A DNA stretch of 64,000 nucleotides from Isoetes taiwanensis (GCA_021234155.1 JAJEKV010000141.1:1058356-1122355); one strand, 5' to 3'; shown: positions 47,401-58,494, counted from the stretch's first letter. Translations and numbers: made by a program. Notes: generated by a model from the sequence alone, not told the origin.

Positions 47401-49559
47401 TAAACAAAGATTTAACAAAGCAAGGGTCTCCATGCGCTCAAATTGTGTTTTTAGATCCATATAGTTTTCCACTGGATTTATTCTTACTTATGAAGCCTTC
47501 TTTTATATATGCATAACGAGCCTGATTTGATTGATTACTTGCATTGTTAATAGGTTTTTTTCCAAACGAATGATAGAAAGCCAGTGCTGCTACCCAATAG
47601 ACAGACCACTGAACACAGCTGGTCTGAACAGTATTATATACTACCATTGATTGAGAAAAATCAACGACTAAAAGTCGCAGAATATTCAATTAAAATGTTC
47701 GCTTATTGGAAAATCAACTTAATGCATACTTTATTGAGGAAACCAGCACACTATTGTATCTCGGAAATGGCTCTGGTGTTTACATTTACAGCATGGTGGG
47801 AAGCATGATGAGAAATAGCAAAATGGGCAGGGTCATCGATGAGCAAAAGTGAACTATGTTGTGTACACCATAGTTAGATACCACCATACATTCAATCTTT
47901 AGATATGCAGAGGGGCATGCAAGGGCTGCACTAATTATTCACTAGGAAGCTAGATATGACCTTGGCAAGCTAGCCCTCAAATCCTGAAATGGTCAATCTG
48001 AGAAAGGCATCAACTTATCCGATATGACCTGGGGCAAGCATATATAGCACAAACATGGATAATTCCTGCAATTTACAAAGATCATTTCTTCAATATCGCT
48101 GATGAGGATTTAATTCGACCGCTCAGGTTATTTAGCTACCTGTTTGTCATACAAAATCTAATCTATTATGGGATAGTTTAGAGTCTCCTCTCAGAAATAA
48201 AGATAGCCGAGCAACTAAACCTAAGGTCAACGCTCAAGAAGGATTTGCAAACTATGCCATTTGAGTGAAATGGATTCTGAAGAATGCTAATCTTCGCATG
48301 CATGATATGCGTAGCAGGTTCTATTGTCTCTTTCCAAGGGCCACATTTTTACTAAAGCTAATCAGCAAGCAGCTTAAGAGAGTCTTTCAAAAGAAACAGC
48401 TCACCACTTCAACTCCATGATAGCCTTTAGTGTACAACTCCACACTAGATGACTCAGCACTGCTGACATTGACATATGACATGTCACCACCAGTATGCTG
48501 ACATGTTAGATCTAGTCACACACCATTCTACTAATTATACTTTTTCCCACGTTCCTTAGCCTTAGCGCCCTTCAGTTTTGTTCATCTAGAGTAAGACTCA
48601 TTTACTTCTACTTTCATCTTTTTTCTAGCTATCAAGTATGATACTAAAACTTATGTATGTAACTCATTGATTCCAACTAGAATTCTCTCATAAGATAATA
48701 TTTACCTTGATTTCTACAGCAATATTGGAGGATTCAACACCTGTAATAGAACGAGCATATCAGCAAATGTGTACTTGTCAGTGCGGACCATATCAAGCAA
48801 AAAAGTTAAAGCATAATCCTACCAAGAATAATTTGAAAAATGCATTTTCCCCATATTATTTATAAAGCAATGCCATTTTTTCTTCACAGACAATCTTCCA
48901 TAAACGGCTAGAAAAGAACCTTGGTTTGAAGGAACCACAGTATGATCAGAAATCAAAACAGCAATAGAAACACTCTCATCCACATCTGAAATCTCAGTTC
49001 TTGATAAAGGTCTTTGGTTTCTTATGTTGCTTGCCACTGAAGCCAGAAACCTATTGGACACAGAAATTAGCACCTATTGCAAAATGGAAAAAGAGGAGTT
49101 AGTGGCATGTGTACGACTTTAGATGACAACAGCACAAGGCTAGCACAAACCCCAGGATCCACATATTCAGGACCAAGCAGTGGCATAATCACGTCCCGAA
49201 CATATGCATGTTGCAGCTCCTCTTCGCAAGTGGCAGATGCCATGCCAGGTATACCTGCCCAAAGCTCCCAATCCGCTCCAGCAAGTATTCTACCCTCTTC
49301 CACTCCATTTTGTTTCTTTCTGTGACCGCTTTTCGATATTTTTCTAACTCTAAGGACCTTTCCTGCCTGCGAAACAAGGCAACAGTACATGCATCAATTC
49401 TTCAAGCGACATCCACCAGTGAAACGTTACGACATGAAATGTAAAACAACAGTAGCTTACAAAGAAAGGGGACGATCCAGTGTAATCTAGGACAATGTTA
49501 GCTGCGCCCTCGCCTCGATAACGCCAGAAACAAGCGTCTGCTTCGGTAGCCAGCTCCAT
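38418..49559 (-). CDS. IPK1: Inositol-pentakisphosphate 2-kinase, complete seven-exon gene
   Basis: Exons on the minus strand: 49559-49461, 49366-49151, 49073-48920, 48740-48706, 40448-40338, 39281-38598 and 38522-38418 (stop TAA). All borders are GT/AG and phases agree, giving 1404 nt, 467 residues (Arabidopsis IPK1 is about 451). The enzyme phosphorylates Ins(1,3,4,5,6)P5 at the 2 position to make phytate (InsP6). Visible motifs: N-terminal WRYRGEGAANIVLDYTGSSP glycine-rich loop; VEIKPKWGFLP with lysines at 168 and 170; NNLRVF with N238/N239 and R241; KDCSLMIS with D401; FDLDLKP with D438 and D440. These positions correspond to ATP, inositol phosphate and metal ligands in the plant enzyme as I recall it. 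The start at 49,559 gives MELATEADACFWRYRGEG, the usual N-terminus; an upstream in-frame ATG (49,622) is less likely. Intron 4 (40,449-48,705) is 8.26 kb and holds a copia element in antisense. No frameshift or stop was seen in any exon, so the gene is probably functional. Confidence 0.93.
42007..42239 (+). repeat. 5' LTR of the copia element
   Basis: TGTTAAACATTAG...GACGGTTTTCA, 233 bp, same sequence as 46,722-46,954. Contains direct and inverted TACGTA/ATACGT motifs near its start. Confidence 0.95.
42240..42251 (+). other. Primer-binding site, initiator tRNA-Met type
   Basis: TGGTATCAGAGC directly follows the 5' LTR; this is the standard plant copia site complementary to initiator tRNA-Met. 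Confidence 0.92.
42557..46688 (+). pseudogene. Copia gag-pol polyprotein, frameshifted
   Basis: Gag begins at 42,557 (MAVSQDPWKYFQHPVLDEKN) with the UBN2-type Gag core, followed by a zinc knuckle (C-W-Y-C...GH...C, about 43,222-43,264). Protease has DSGATKHLAG near 43,448. The pre-integrase region has HDRYGHVN; integrase core has TPLELIHTDICHLP, FVDDFSRFTWLY and QNGVAERKHRTLLDLARSML. RT spans roughly 45,180-45,900 with GAKWLFRTKYRADG, FLNGDLEEELYMQQPPGF and catalytic LLYVDD (45,727-45,744). RNase H lies in the final frame (SDSDLAS, STTEAE, DNSGAI, HLDIKLCFIREQL). Frame changes fall near 43,220, 43,795, 44,045, 44,265, 44,740 and 46,130; each is consistent with a single-base indel. It cannot make a full polyprotein as read. 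Confidence 0.93.
46712..46721 (+). other. Polypurine tract of the copia element
   Basis: CCAAGGGGGA immediately precedes the 3' LTR; a related AAAGGGGGAT lies 20 bp upstream. Confidence 0.8.
46722..46954 (+). repeat. 3' LTR of the copia element
   Basis: 233 bp, matches the 5' LTR throughout by eye. Confidence 0.95.
46960..48705. other. Remainder of IPK1 intron 4
   Basis: AT-rich intron sequence between the copia element and exon 4. No further exon, RNA gene or complete transposon recognised. The part left of the element (40,449-42,006) is likewise featureless. Confidence 0.6.
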
Positions 49560-50755
49560 GCTATAGTTGATGTGTGAAAAGCATTGACTATCTCCGGTGA
49601 TGTGCGGAAATGTTATACTCAAATTAACATTATCTAGTTGATGTTTGATACGTGCTAAACATTAGTTATTTTATTGCTCTTACGAAGAATAGCACAATTC
49701 TTCACCATCTTTGAGCTCTTCACCATCCTTGGGCTAGCAGTTCTTGAAGTCTGAGGCATATCTTAAGACAATTCCTATAGCTTGAGTGTGTGGTGCATTA
49801 TCATAGTTGGTTTTTCAGTTGCTATATCTTTTTCCAACGTAGAAATTTGCCCCTTATTACATAAACACTTAATACGAACACTTGCGTGGATTCTGATTGG
49901 CTTCCTGTGATACATGTATTGTACTAAAGATGTGTGTAATGAATAAATGACAACTCCTTCAATTAAACAAATACTTGCAAAACTTAAACCTTTGCAAACC
50001 GTAACAATTGCCATTTTTAAGGACCAAAGGGCTCAAAAATTTTTATTACCATTGACATTAATTGAAATGCATAACAATTAATGACATTCATTGAATCCCC
50101 GTTGACCCTTGGTGGTGCATACTCGTGTGAGGCGTCTACCAGTAGACGAGGGTTGCATACATATGTCACAATCTTAGTCTAGCCGTTGCAAAAAAAATCA
50201 TATACATCAGCAACATATATCGTTTGTGAAGTTTCACGGGTTGGCCTTCGACGCTCCAGATCGCTCAAAATTCTTTTCCAATGGTTCGAGCCAATCGGTT
50301 AGACCCCTCGCAAGAATATGGGGGTCAAAGATAATTTCAATATCCAAGGAATTTTGCCATGTAATCTTCCTTTTCACAGTCTACAGTAACATCCTTGATA
50401 TTCAAATATTTTCCCTTTATTCCAAGACTATTTGTATTCTCGTCCAAATTATTTTCTTGAATTGGTTGAAGTTTCTTTATTTAGATCAACTTGCAATTCT
50501 GGGAAATACAATCAGTAAAGTGGTCAATATTTGGTCAAAAGGGGTGAGGATCAGATAAGTTAATGAGGTCACTAAAAGGTTTATGATTTAGAGTGGTGCA
50601 AGGCAAGATGTGTGTAATGGAATTTGGTGTTTGGCACTTCAGTATCTGCATAAAAATCGTCATTTAAGTTAGTAAGAATACTAAAATTATTTTTGCAGAT
50701 AACCTTTGCAAAAGTAGAGTCTTTAGTTTGTTCTTCCATAATGTCCATATGCTGT
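49560..50755. other. IPK1 upstream intergenic region
   Basis: Should hold the IPK1 promoter and 5' UTR on the minus strand. I saw no convincing TATA box. Short open frames only. Confidence 0.5.
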
Positions 50756-51275
50756 TGAGAGGTTGAAGCAAATGCATCATTATATGATAGTACTCAAAGT
50801 GATTGTACTGAGTTCGAAAAGCTGGCTTCTACTTGTCACCTTCCCTGATCCGGATAAGATTGTAGGCGCCACAAAGATCAATCTTAGTGGTATCATGTGC
50901 CTTGCAGCCGCTCAAACAACTCTGGAATCAAAGGGAGAGGATACCAGTTGCGCACTGTGATTTTGTTGAGGTCGTAAATCCATAACCAACTATAAAGAGT
51001 TGTCCTTATGGAGACAAAGAAGATGCCATCCCCCTACCGGTGACTGAAAATGTCAGATTAACCCAAAGATTCTCCTCGATGTAAGTTTGTAAAGCCCCCA
51101 ACTCTATTGATGACATACCATCTAGATAGGACTATATGGTAAGGTTGTCCCTAGCTGGAGATCAATGGGGCAGTCATAGGGACGATGCTCCGTAAATTTG
51201 CTGGCTTTGAGATTATTAAAAACATTGACAAAATTATTGTACTTATCACGCAGATGAAGCAGAGCTAGTCGACAG

Positions 51276-52804
51276 TGTCATGAACCTACTCAAAAACAAC
51301 GTGAGAAGCAAAAAATATGCCAAGATCGGCAAAGAATCTAATATATGGAAAAATCAAGAATACAATGGCCCGAAGGCAAGCAGGAACATGAGACAGATTC
51401 CTATAAGGCTCAAGACTAGTGTTAAACCTGAATGGTTCGACAAGAATGAGGCTCCTGCTTTTATATCTAAACCAATGGTCCAAATCACGTCACTTCAATG
51501 GATGAGATCTTGCCAAGTGTCGCATATGCACGTAGGTTCTGGAATGTTTTAGAACCTCCTGAAAGGTATTGCGCATATGTTGACGATGCATAAAAATATT
51601 ATTAAGGCTAATAGGTAGCGCAGTTGGCAAAGGTATGTGGCTTGTAATTAGAAAGTTGCAAGTTCGAACTTGCCTTGCACAATTACTTTTTTGCATCTAT
51701 GTGACGACTATATTTTTGTATATATGAGCATATACCCATATGGTCGTCATACCATCCCCCTCTTACGACGGCAACAAGTGCTCGGAGCTGGAGTCGAAGT
51801 ACTCGAACTTGGCTTATCCAAAAAATGACGAGGAAACTCCATAATTTTATCAGAAGCATTAGTCAAATTCCCGGCAGACTTTCTCGAAGCCCTCATGATC
51901 AACAATTTTCACTAGTGGAGGTAGCAGAGGAACGCAATCCGGAAAGGGATTAGTGTGTAGGTCTCCAAAAGAGAAACATGAAATACTGGATGGAGATGAA
52001 CAGTTGGAGGGAGCTCAAGCCGAAATGCCACATCGCTTATTGAGCCGTGTCAAATCACTATCTGGACCAAGACGACGATCGTCAAGCTTGTTGTAAGGAC
52101 GTGAGATAGAAGTAGCTTTGTGCGAAGCAACCTGTTCTCTGAACCTTTATTGTCTGACTGCAACTGCTGGCATACTGAACAAGCTGTTGGACTTGTTGTA
52201 ATAAGGATAAAATTTCCTCCATAGAGATAAAAACTACCAAATATGGGTAAGGAAATATTTGGAATTAGAGCAAGGAAGAACCGATAAGCGATTCTGGTTC
52301 AAACTATTATGAAACTACTCGAAAGCAAGGAGAATATGTGGAAAATATGTGGGAAATATGCAAGAAATACGCCAAGATCGAAAAAGAATCTGATATATGA
52401 TGAAGAACCAAGAATACAAAGGCTCGAAGGCAAGTAGGAATACGAGACAAATGCCTAGAAGACTCAAGACTGGTGTTGAATTGAAATGGTTCGAGAAGAA
52501 TGAGACTCCTCCTTATATATCTAAACCAATGATCGAGACCGCACCACTCCAACGGATGAGATCTTTCCAAATGTTGCACATGCATTTAGGTTTCAGAACG
52601 TTCTAGAACCTTCTAGAGGCTATTGCGCATATGTTGATGATGCAAGAGAACATCGCCAAAGCTAATAGGTACCGTAGTTGGCAAAGTATATAGCTTGCAA
52701 CTAGAAAATTGCAAGTTTAAACTCTGCCTCATGCAACTACCTTTTTGCATCCATGTGACGACTATATTTGTATATACAAGTATAATACCCATATGGTCAT
52801 CACA
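51276..52804 (-). mobile_element. Short LTR element (TRIM/internal-deletion type)
   Basis: Two direct repeats, 51,276-51,752 and about 52,294-52,804, roughly 80 per cent alike, surround 540 bp. On the minus strand a purine tract AAGAGGGGGATGG precedes the 3' copy, which begins TATGACGACCATATGGG (5' copy: TGTGATGACCATATGGG). Flanks GACAG and GATAG may be a target duplication with one change. No coding inside. Orientation as for the host gypsy relic. Confidence 0.6.
51606..51682 (+). other. tRNA-Thr-like segment inside the LTR
   Basis: TAGGTAGCGCAGTTGGCAAAGG (A box), a CTTGTAA anticodon-loop-like segment and GTTGCAAGTTCGAACTTGC (B box and T arm) give a tRNA-Thr(TGT)-like layout. The acceptor stem is not convincing. 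The other LTR has a worn copy at 52,664-52,735, so this is part of the element, not a tRNA gene. Confidence 0.5.
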
Positions 52805-52940
52805 GATAGATGAACTTGAATTGCAAATGTTGAACTGAGATGTTTCCTTTTAAATTTAATAATGTGAAGAGAAATCTTTGAGATACGGAACTGAGGGGGT
52901 GATTGGGCTGGAAAGTCTCTATAAGAACATGAACTTGGAC

Positions 52941-53073
52941 AAGAGCAAGAGCAAGAGCAAGAGCAAGAGCAAGAGTAAGAGCAAGAGCAAGAGCAAGAGC
53001 AAGAGCAAGAGCAAGAGCAAGAGCAAGAGCAAGAGCAAGAGCAAGAGCAAGAGCAAGAGTAAGAGCAAGAGCA
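52941..53073. repeat. (AAGAGC)n microsatellite
   Basis: About 22 hexamers with two AAGAGT variants. All frames through it stay open (Lys-Ser, Ser-Cys or Leu-Leu runs), which creates spurious long open frames on both strands. Confidence 0.95.
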
Positions 53074-55188
53074 GAAATGAAGCAGGAGCAGAGTCAAGAT
53101 CAGGATCAGACATAGAGATACCAAGGGTTTACTATTTTTTATGTATAACTTATGTGCATGCACAGGGAGGGGTTTTCTTTTACATACATATATGTTTGGT
53201 AGGGAGTCCTTTTCTTAGGGATTTGGATACTAGACTAGAGAAAATTAATCGAAAAGGGTCAAAATTGGCTTCTTAAAAATCCATATACATGTGGGAGGGG
53301 GGGGGTGTCAATCTTTGAATGCAGATGGCATACCCCTTTACCCCTAAGTATACGTATGCAAATGGTCCAAAAAAACCTCCTCCGTTGAACTCTCATGGAT
53401 TATACGCGGATCAAAGGTGAATCCCCCGGAGCGGAGATGCGAATAAGAACATGATCAGGACCTGGAGCTGAAACATGAATTGGAACAAGAGAGAATAGAG
53501 TTAGAATCAATAAACAGGAATGATCCAGAGCACCAGTCAATCTGTGGTTATGCAACTTGAGCCATGGGAGTCCCAAGACTACTGGCAAATGTGGGCAAGC
53601 AATGAGATTGACAAAATGTTACAAAAAGTAACCTGCAATGCATTCTGTGACTACGCCCGAAGAGATCTCATGTCCATCAATCAAATCACCGAACTCGGAT
53701 GCTCGAGTTTGATTCTAGGGATGGCATGTCTAGAATCAAACACATTATCCATAAAATGCGCATTCGCACCACCATCGAATTGCTCCAGAGTATTCAACTT
53801 CCCAACTTCCAACTTCAATGACATAAAGATTAAAAATTCCTCACTAACATTATCAGATTGAATAAATCCTTTGTCAAATATAGAAGTGGTATGACAAATA
53901 TCGGCTAGTTATTGAGAGACTCCTACTCTCAAACCGGCCTCTGAAGTTTCTCGATCCAAAAGTTTGCTTAATAGGGCACCCTCGAGCAATGTGTCTAGCC
54001 CCATCGCTATAAAGGCATAAATTAGCTTCCTTTCAATGTTACTTCTCATCTATAGACAAGGGACCTTGAACAACAGTGCGATCAATCTATAGCGGCTCAG
54101 CCTCGAGCCCCTAGATGGGACCAAGACAGGCGTAGCTACAAGTCCTCATGGGACTAGGAAGAGACTTAACTACGTCTTTTTTATGTTACAATCGAAAAAT
54201 TGGTTATCACAACGAACTGCAAAATTTATAGCTTCATCCAAAGTTCTAAGTCACCAACATTTCTTTGCGAAGCTGCATTGAAATATTTAGTCATTAAACA
54301 TGCCAATAATGCAAGTTTTGGACTTCAAGTAGGAACCTCAACTGCTCGACTTATATAATGCCTCCATCTCCACGTCCTTCCAGCTCTTCGTTGGTTCCTT
54401 CACCATCCTTTTTTCGAGTTCTATCAAGGGCTTGAGTCTTGCCAAGCTAATGCCACATTTCTCTTCAATGATAAGATCAGGAAGGCTTGAAATATTCATG
54501 GTAGTTCCACCGACGTCATCCATCTTCTTAAGCCTAGTGACAAGTTGCCTCATGAGAGAATTAGTTGCGACTAAGAGGTCAAGATCTTTTTCAGCCCTAG
54601 ACACACCCTAGCAATTATAGCATTCAAAGAGGCCTTAGTCTTCTCCAAGTTAATCTGACTGCATATTTTCAATGAAAACTTCTCTTCTAGACTTACCACC
54701 TCAAAAACCTCGGCCAATCCATTTTCACAACTCTTCTGCCCAACCATCAATTCCTCGTATGGCCTCAATTGCTCCATGCCCCGAATGTGTGTTTCATATT
54801 GGGAACCTAACACTTGTAAGATATCTTGATCCCTATAATTTCCAAGCATTTGCATAATTTTTACCTAATGCTTACATAGATTACCCTTGGCTCCTCGACA
54901 ATCACGCGACATGTCAGATTCTTATGTACTCCATTCATAAAATATGGACCCTACCCAAGAGTACGTTCACTTTGCACTTCAGCCTCACCTTCCTCAAAGT
55001 TGGTAAATGTGACTTGTTCATTGGCAATAGTCTGAGCGCCCCATACCGCACACTCTAATATCTATTCTTGGGAGATGTTTACTACAAAGCCATGTTGCCA
55101 TGTTCTTTCATAGACCTTGAACATGATATAGATATATATAGAAAAAGGCAAGAAAAATTCCAGCATTTCATATAGTAATATAGAAACC

Positions 55189-55652
55189 TTACCTGATGTA
55201 AGCCATAATTGTAGAGCAGCTAGTTAATTCTCCTACCTCGAAGTGCATGCTTACAAATGTCTGGGCGCATCTTAAAGGGGCATCATACCATGCCTCCATA
55301 GCTGGATTGATCTCCTGATTACAATGAGCATACATTCTTGTAGCCAATACCCACTGACAAATGTTATTAGTCCACTCCTTACTCATGTAGGCTGCCAATT
55401 TAGGATACTAAAGATACTTGCTCACCAACTCTCCAACTTCTTGATGGCCTCTTTCCTGACCGCCTCCTTGTACTCCTCAACATACTCATTGTCACTCGAT
55501 GCAGCCTGTACCTTGTACATTATGTAGCCAAGTTCCTTAAATATTTCATTTCGATCCACCTTATTCCTAACATTTTTACGTAGCCACTTAATCCACGCTC
55601 TCCTCACGTGCCAAATGCAAATTTGCACAAGAAAATCTATACAAACAAACAA
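55189..55652 (-). pseudogene. MULE-type transposase relic
   Basis: Minus-strand segments ICIWHVRRAWIKWLRKNVRN...EIFKELGYIMYKVQ and, after a frame change and a stop near 55,410, AAYMSKEWTNNICQWVLATR...AHCNQEINPAMEAWY. The C/W-H-V-x-R-A-W block followed by a helical region and a later N-x-x-E...W motif are those of MULE-domain transposases. Only the C-terminal part of the catalytic region remains. Confidence 0.6.
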
Positions 55653-56214
55653 TGTTAGTTAACAGTGGATACGCCCATAAGAGATATGAGGGAGCTTGCA
55701 TTTTTCACGGCCTTTCACAAAGCTCCAAAAAATGAACCGCCATAGAAAAACAATATCAAATCATATGAAAACCATGATAGATGTGGTTTTTTATACAACA
55801 ATTCATTTGATAAAGGAAAACCACATGTTATAGCGGTTTGTCAAAACTAATAGTGGCTTACAATATGGTTATTAATGTTAGTTACTAATGATATAATGGT
55901 TTTCTAAAAGTGGTTATAATTTATAAGATGATTTCAATACGAGCCATATATACCTTAGTATTTTCTAAAACTAGCATCGGTTTATGAAAACTAGGAATGG
56001 TTTGTTAAAACTCCTTTGAAGTTTAGTTCAATTTGTTCAAGAACCATAGATAATAACACTTTGTTTCATTTTTTTCCCCTCATCTAATAGTTCATGTATG
56101 AGCATTAGCTTATATGATGGTGGTATAGACGAGATGATAAACATTGCCACTTTGTCAAAACCATTGCATCTTATACAGTGAGCCAATATTGATCCTTGCT
56201 TTTGTAGCATTTTG

Positions 56215-56568
56215 AGATATATGTTGGGCATTTGAACAACCTTCTATGTTCAATGGAGTTCTGCGTTAACGAAAGTACGTGATGCTCGCTTAGCACATAA
56301 GAGGGTAGTATAGAAAAGGGGTCGAGCAATCATTCTTGATCATTCACTTATTAATCTCTGCTTTGGTTATTAGATCGCCTTCTTCTTATTAGATATATGT
56401 TGGGCATTTGAACAACCTTCTATGTTCAATGGAATTCTGAGTTAATGAAAGTATGTGATGTTCGCTTAGCACATAAGAGGGTAGTATAGAAAAGGGGTCG
56501 AGCAGTCATTCTTGATCATTCACTTGTTAATCTCTGCTTTGGTTATTACATCACCTTCTCAGCATAGT
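56215..56568. repeat. Tandem duplication, period 176 bp
   Basis: 56,215-56,390 and 56,391-56,568 are about 95 per cent alike (AGATATATGTTGGGCATTTG ... CTCTGCTTTGGTTATTA). Confidence 0.9.
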
Positions 56569-57201
56569 ATTTATAGTTATATGTCCTTGCTATATTTAGC
56601 CTTATGGCTATTTCTTTTGTTTTAATTTATTCTATAATGGGGCTCGTTTGGTTTACGCTTAATGCCCTGCTCATTGTACCGTCCCAGAGCCCAAGGGTCT
56701 CCATGGAAGTTAACTTTTTTTTTTAAATCTTATCTTATCTTATGCTCTGCTCCTTTCTTCTTCTATAACAACACACAACAAATAATGTTGGACTTATTAT
56801 TGTTCAAACATCTTATATAAACCATTATTAAGAAGACAACCACCACCTAGCTTAAAGTTGAGAAACTACAAAACAGAAGTTGGGTCTGCGTTTTTATTGT
56901 GGTCTCGCCACGTGTTCCCTCCCTCCGACACGGAATGGAAGTCGGCTCGATGATTCCGCGTAGCCGGTGAAGAAACTTCTGGTAACCGGTGCTCTGCTCT
57001 TCAGTTTAACCGGTACCTCAAATCATCTGCTTCTCTACTTCAAACAGGTTCTTCCGAAGCTTCAAATCGGTTCTTCTGCTAAGAATTAGTTCTTCAAATC
57101 AGTGTTCTTTGCAAATCAATTTCTGTTATAATTTTCATGTTGCCTTATTTCTGGCCATGGCCACGGTTTCTGCAGATGCCCTCTTTCTAGCTAAGGCGAC
57201 A

Positions 57202-57310
57202 GTTTCTGCAGATGCTGCACTCATCCATTCGCAAATCATAAATAAAAACACCATATCCAGGTGTTTTTATTTATGATTTGCGAATGGATGAGTGCAGCAT
57301 CTGCAGAAAC
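57202..57310. repeat. Perfect 51-bp hairpin with 7-nt loop
   Basis: Arms 57,202-57,252 (GTTTCTGCAGATGCTGCACT ...) and 57,260-57,310 are exact inverse complements; the loop is ATATCCA. Weaker pairing (TAAGGYCGA) continues outside the arms to about 57,190 and 57,322. No coding. Possibly a small-RNA precursor, a foldback transposon or an assembly artefact. Confidence 0.9.
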
Positions 57311-57315
57311 ATCGA

Positions 57316-57560
57316 CCTTAAGCATCAGATGCCTTAAATCGGTACTTTTTTTGGTTCAGATTTGTTTCCAGTAACAGTAACAAGCAAAAGCGCATCCCAA
57401 CCTTCAACATCACATGCTTCAAATCCGGTACACTTCTTGCTTCATATTTGTTTCCAGCAAAAAGGCAAAAACTCATCCCAACCTTAAGCATCATATGCTT
57501 CAAATCCGGTACTCCCTTTGCTTCAGATTTGTTTCCAACAGGCAAAAATGCATCCCCAAC
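57316..57560. repeat. Three-unit tandem repeat, period about 82 bp
   Basis: Units start at 57,316, 57,401 and 57,482 with CCTTAAGCATCATATGC, CTTCAAATCCGGTAC, CTTCAGATTTGTTTCCA and GCATCCCAAC blocks. Confidence 0.8.
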
Positions 57561-57570
57561 TTCTGTTTTG

Positions 57571-58040
57571 TAGGGGAAAGAAAAATGGTCTCCCATTCTG
57601 GCACTGCGGGAGACCCGCTCCCGGCTGCTGCCGGTCGCGGGGCCCCTCCCTGTTGGAATATAAATATGCTGACTAAGCATAATGTGCTGAAACAGCAGTG
57701 GTTCAGCACTTAGCACACAGGTGCTGAGAAGGTGCTGAAATGTACAGAAGGCAGCACTTTGTCAGCACTGAGCACCGACCCTAAATCAGTGCCGTAATTA
57801 GTGGACGGTGGTTAAACGGTAGACTACTATTCTTAGTCTCACCGGTTGTATATATTGATTGTACGTAATGTACTATGCAATGCTCAGAAGTAGAGATTGT
57901 ATTTCCTATTGCTTTTCTCAATAGATTTGTTCTTGTCTTCTATTCTATCTCTTGAGTCGATCTTGCGGGTTTGTGCTGGTTTTGCACTAGTTCTATCACT
58001 CCCTACGTGCCAGAATGGGATCCCATTTTCCTTTCCCCTA
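57571..58040. mobile_element. TIR element (about 120 bp) interrupted by a solo LTR
   Basis: TAGGGGAAAGAAAAATGG ... CCCATTCTGGCAC at 57,571-57,605 is inverted at 58,006-58,040 (GTGCCAGAATGGGATCCC ... CTTTCCCCTA), about 33 of 36 positions alike. Without the LTR and one target duplicate the element would be about 117 bp, MITE-like. Confidence 0.65.
57651..57998. mobile_element. Solo LTR, copia-like
   Basis: TGTTGGAATATAAATATGC ... GTTCTATCA, 348 bp, flanked by the perfect 5-bp duplication CTCCC (57,646-57,650 and 57,999-58,003). There is no internal region or second LTR, so it is the product of LTR-LTR recombination. Contains repeated CAGCAC/TGCTGA motifs. Confidence 0.8.
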
Positions 58041-58494
58041 TATAACTTGCCTAAATTCTTTGTTTCTGTAAAGGTATCCACCATGCATGTAATACTATTA
58101 GGTTACTTATAGACATCAAGTAGATATGTATTGTTTTTACAAATATGTAACAACTATGACTTTATGAATGTGAATTTGGTATTGACATTATTGATACTTA
58201 GATACAAAATATAGTGGTATGACATTAAATCCGCCACATGCAAGGTCATGATTTTGAGATTGTCCAATTTACTTGATGGTGTGTGAGTTGTACTTGATGA
58301 ACGATCAAATGGAATACGTTCTTCAATTAAAAAATAAGTAAATAAAGGAACATGCAATTTTATACAACTACTAGAAGGACTAGTAAATTATCATTCAAGC
58401 CCAATAGTCAAAGAGAGAAATAGAAAGGATCTTTTATGGCTGACTATTTATGTTCAAACCAGGCAAAAAAGATTGCGAACCAAATTAAAGCATA

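Larger units (their letters stand above)
50760..54300 (-). mobile_element. Decayed Ty3/gypsy retrotransposon (gag to RT), with a later insertion
   Basis: On the minus strand, in order: a Gag segment LDEAINFAVRCDNQFF (about 54,245-54,198); a degenerate zinc knuckle LCLYSDGARHIARGCPIKQT (about 54,022-53,960; one Cys is Ser); a post-protease segment MPVVLGLPWLKLHN (53,588-53,547); and RT motifs LNKITVRNWYPLPLIPELFE and KIDLCGAYNLIRIREGDK (about 50,990-50,830). Frames are broken by indels and stops. A shorter LTR element (51,276-52,804) and a microsatellite (52,941-53,073) interrupt it between protease and RT. LTRs of this older element were not found. 54,338-54,855 has minus frames that may be more of Gag. 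Confidence 0.7.

Noticed and set aside
49560-49622. IPK1 start at the upstream ATG (49,622)
   Set aside because: The ATG at 49,559 gives the usual short leader before the glycine-rich loop; the extra 21 residues have no family counterpart that I know.
51606-51682. Functional tRNA-Thr gene
   Set aside because: Acceptor stem not paired and a worn copy exists in the second LTR; treated as part of the element.
52762-53276. Long open frames on both strands through 52.9-53.1 kb (Ser-Cys, Lys-Ser and poly-Leu runs)
   Set aside because: They are translations of the AAGAGC hexamer microsatellite, which has no stop in any frame.
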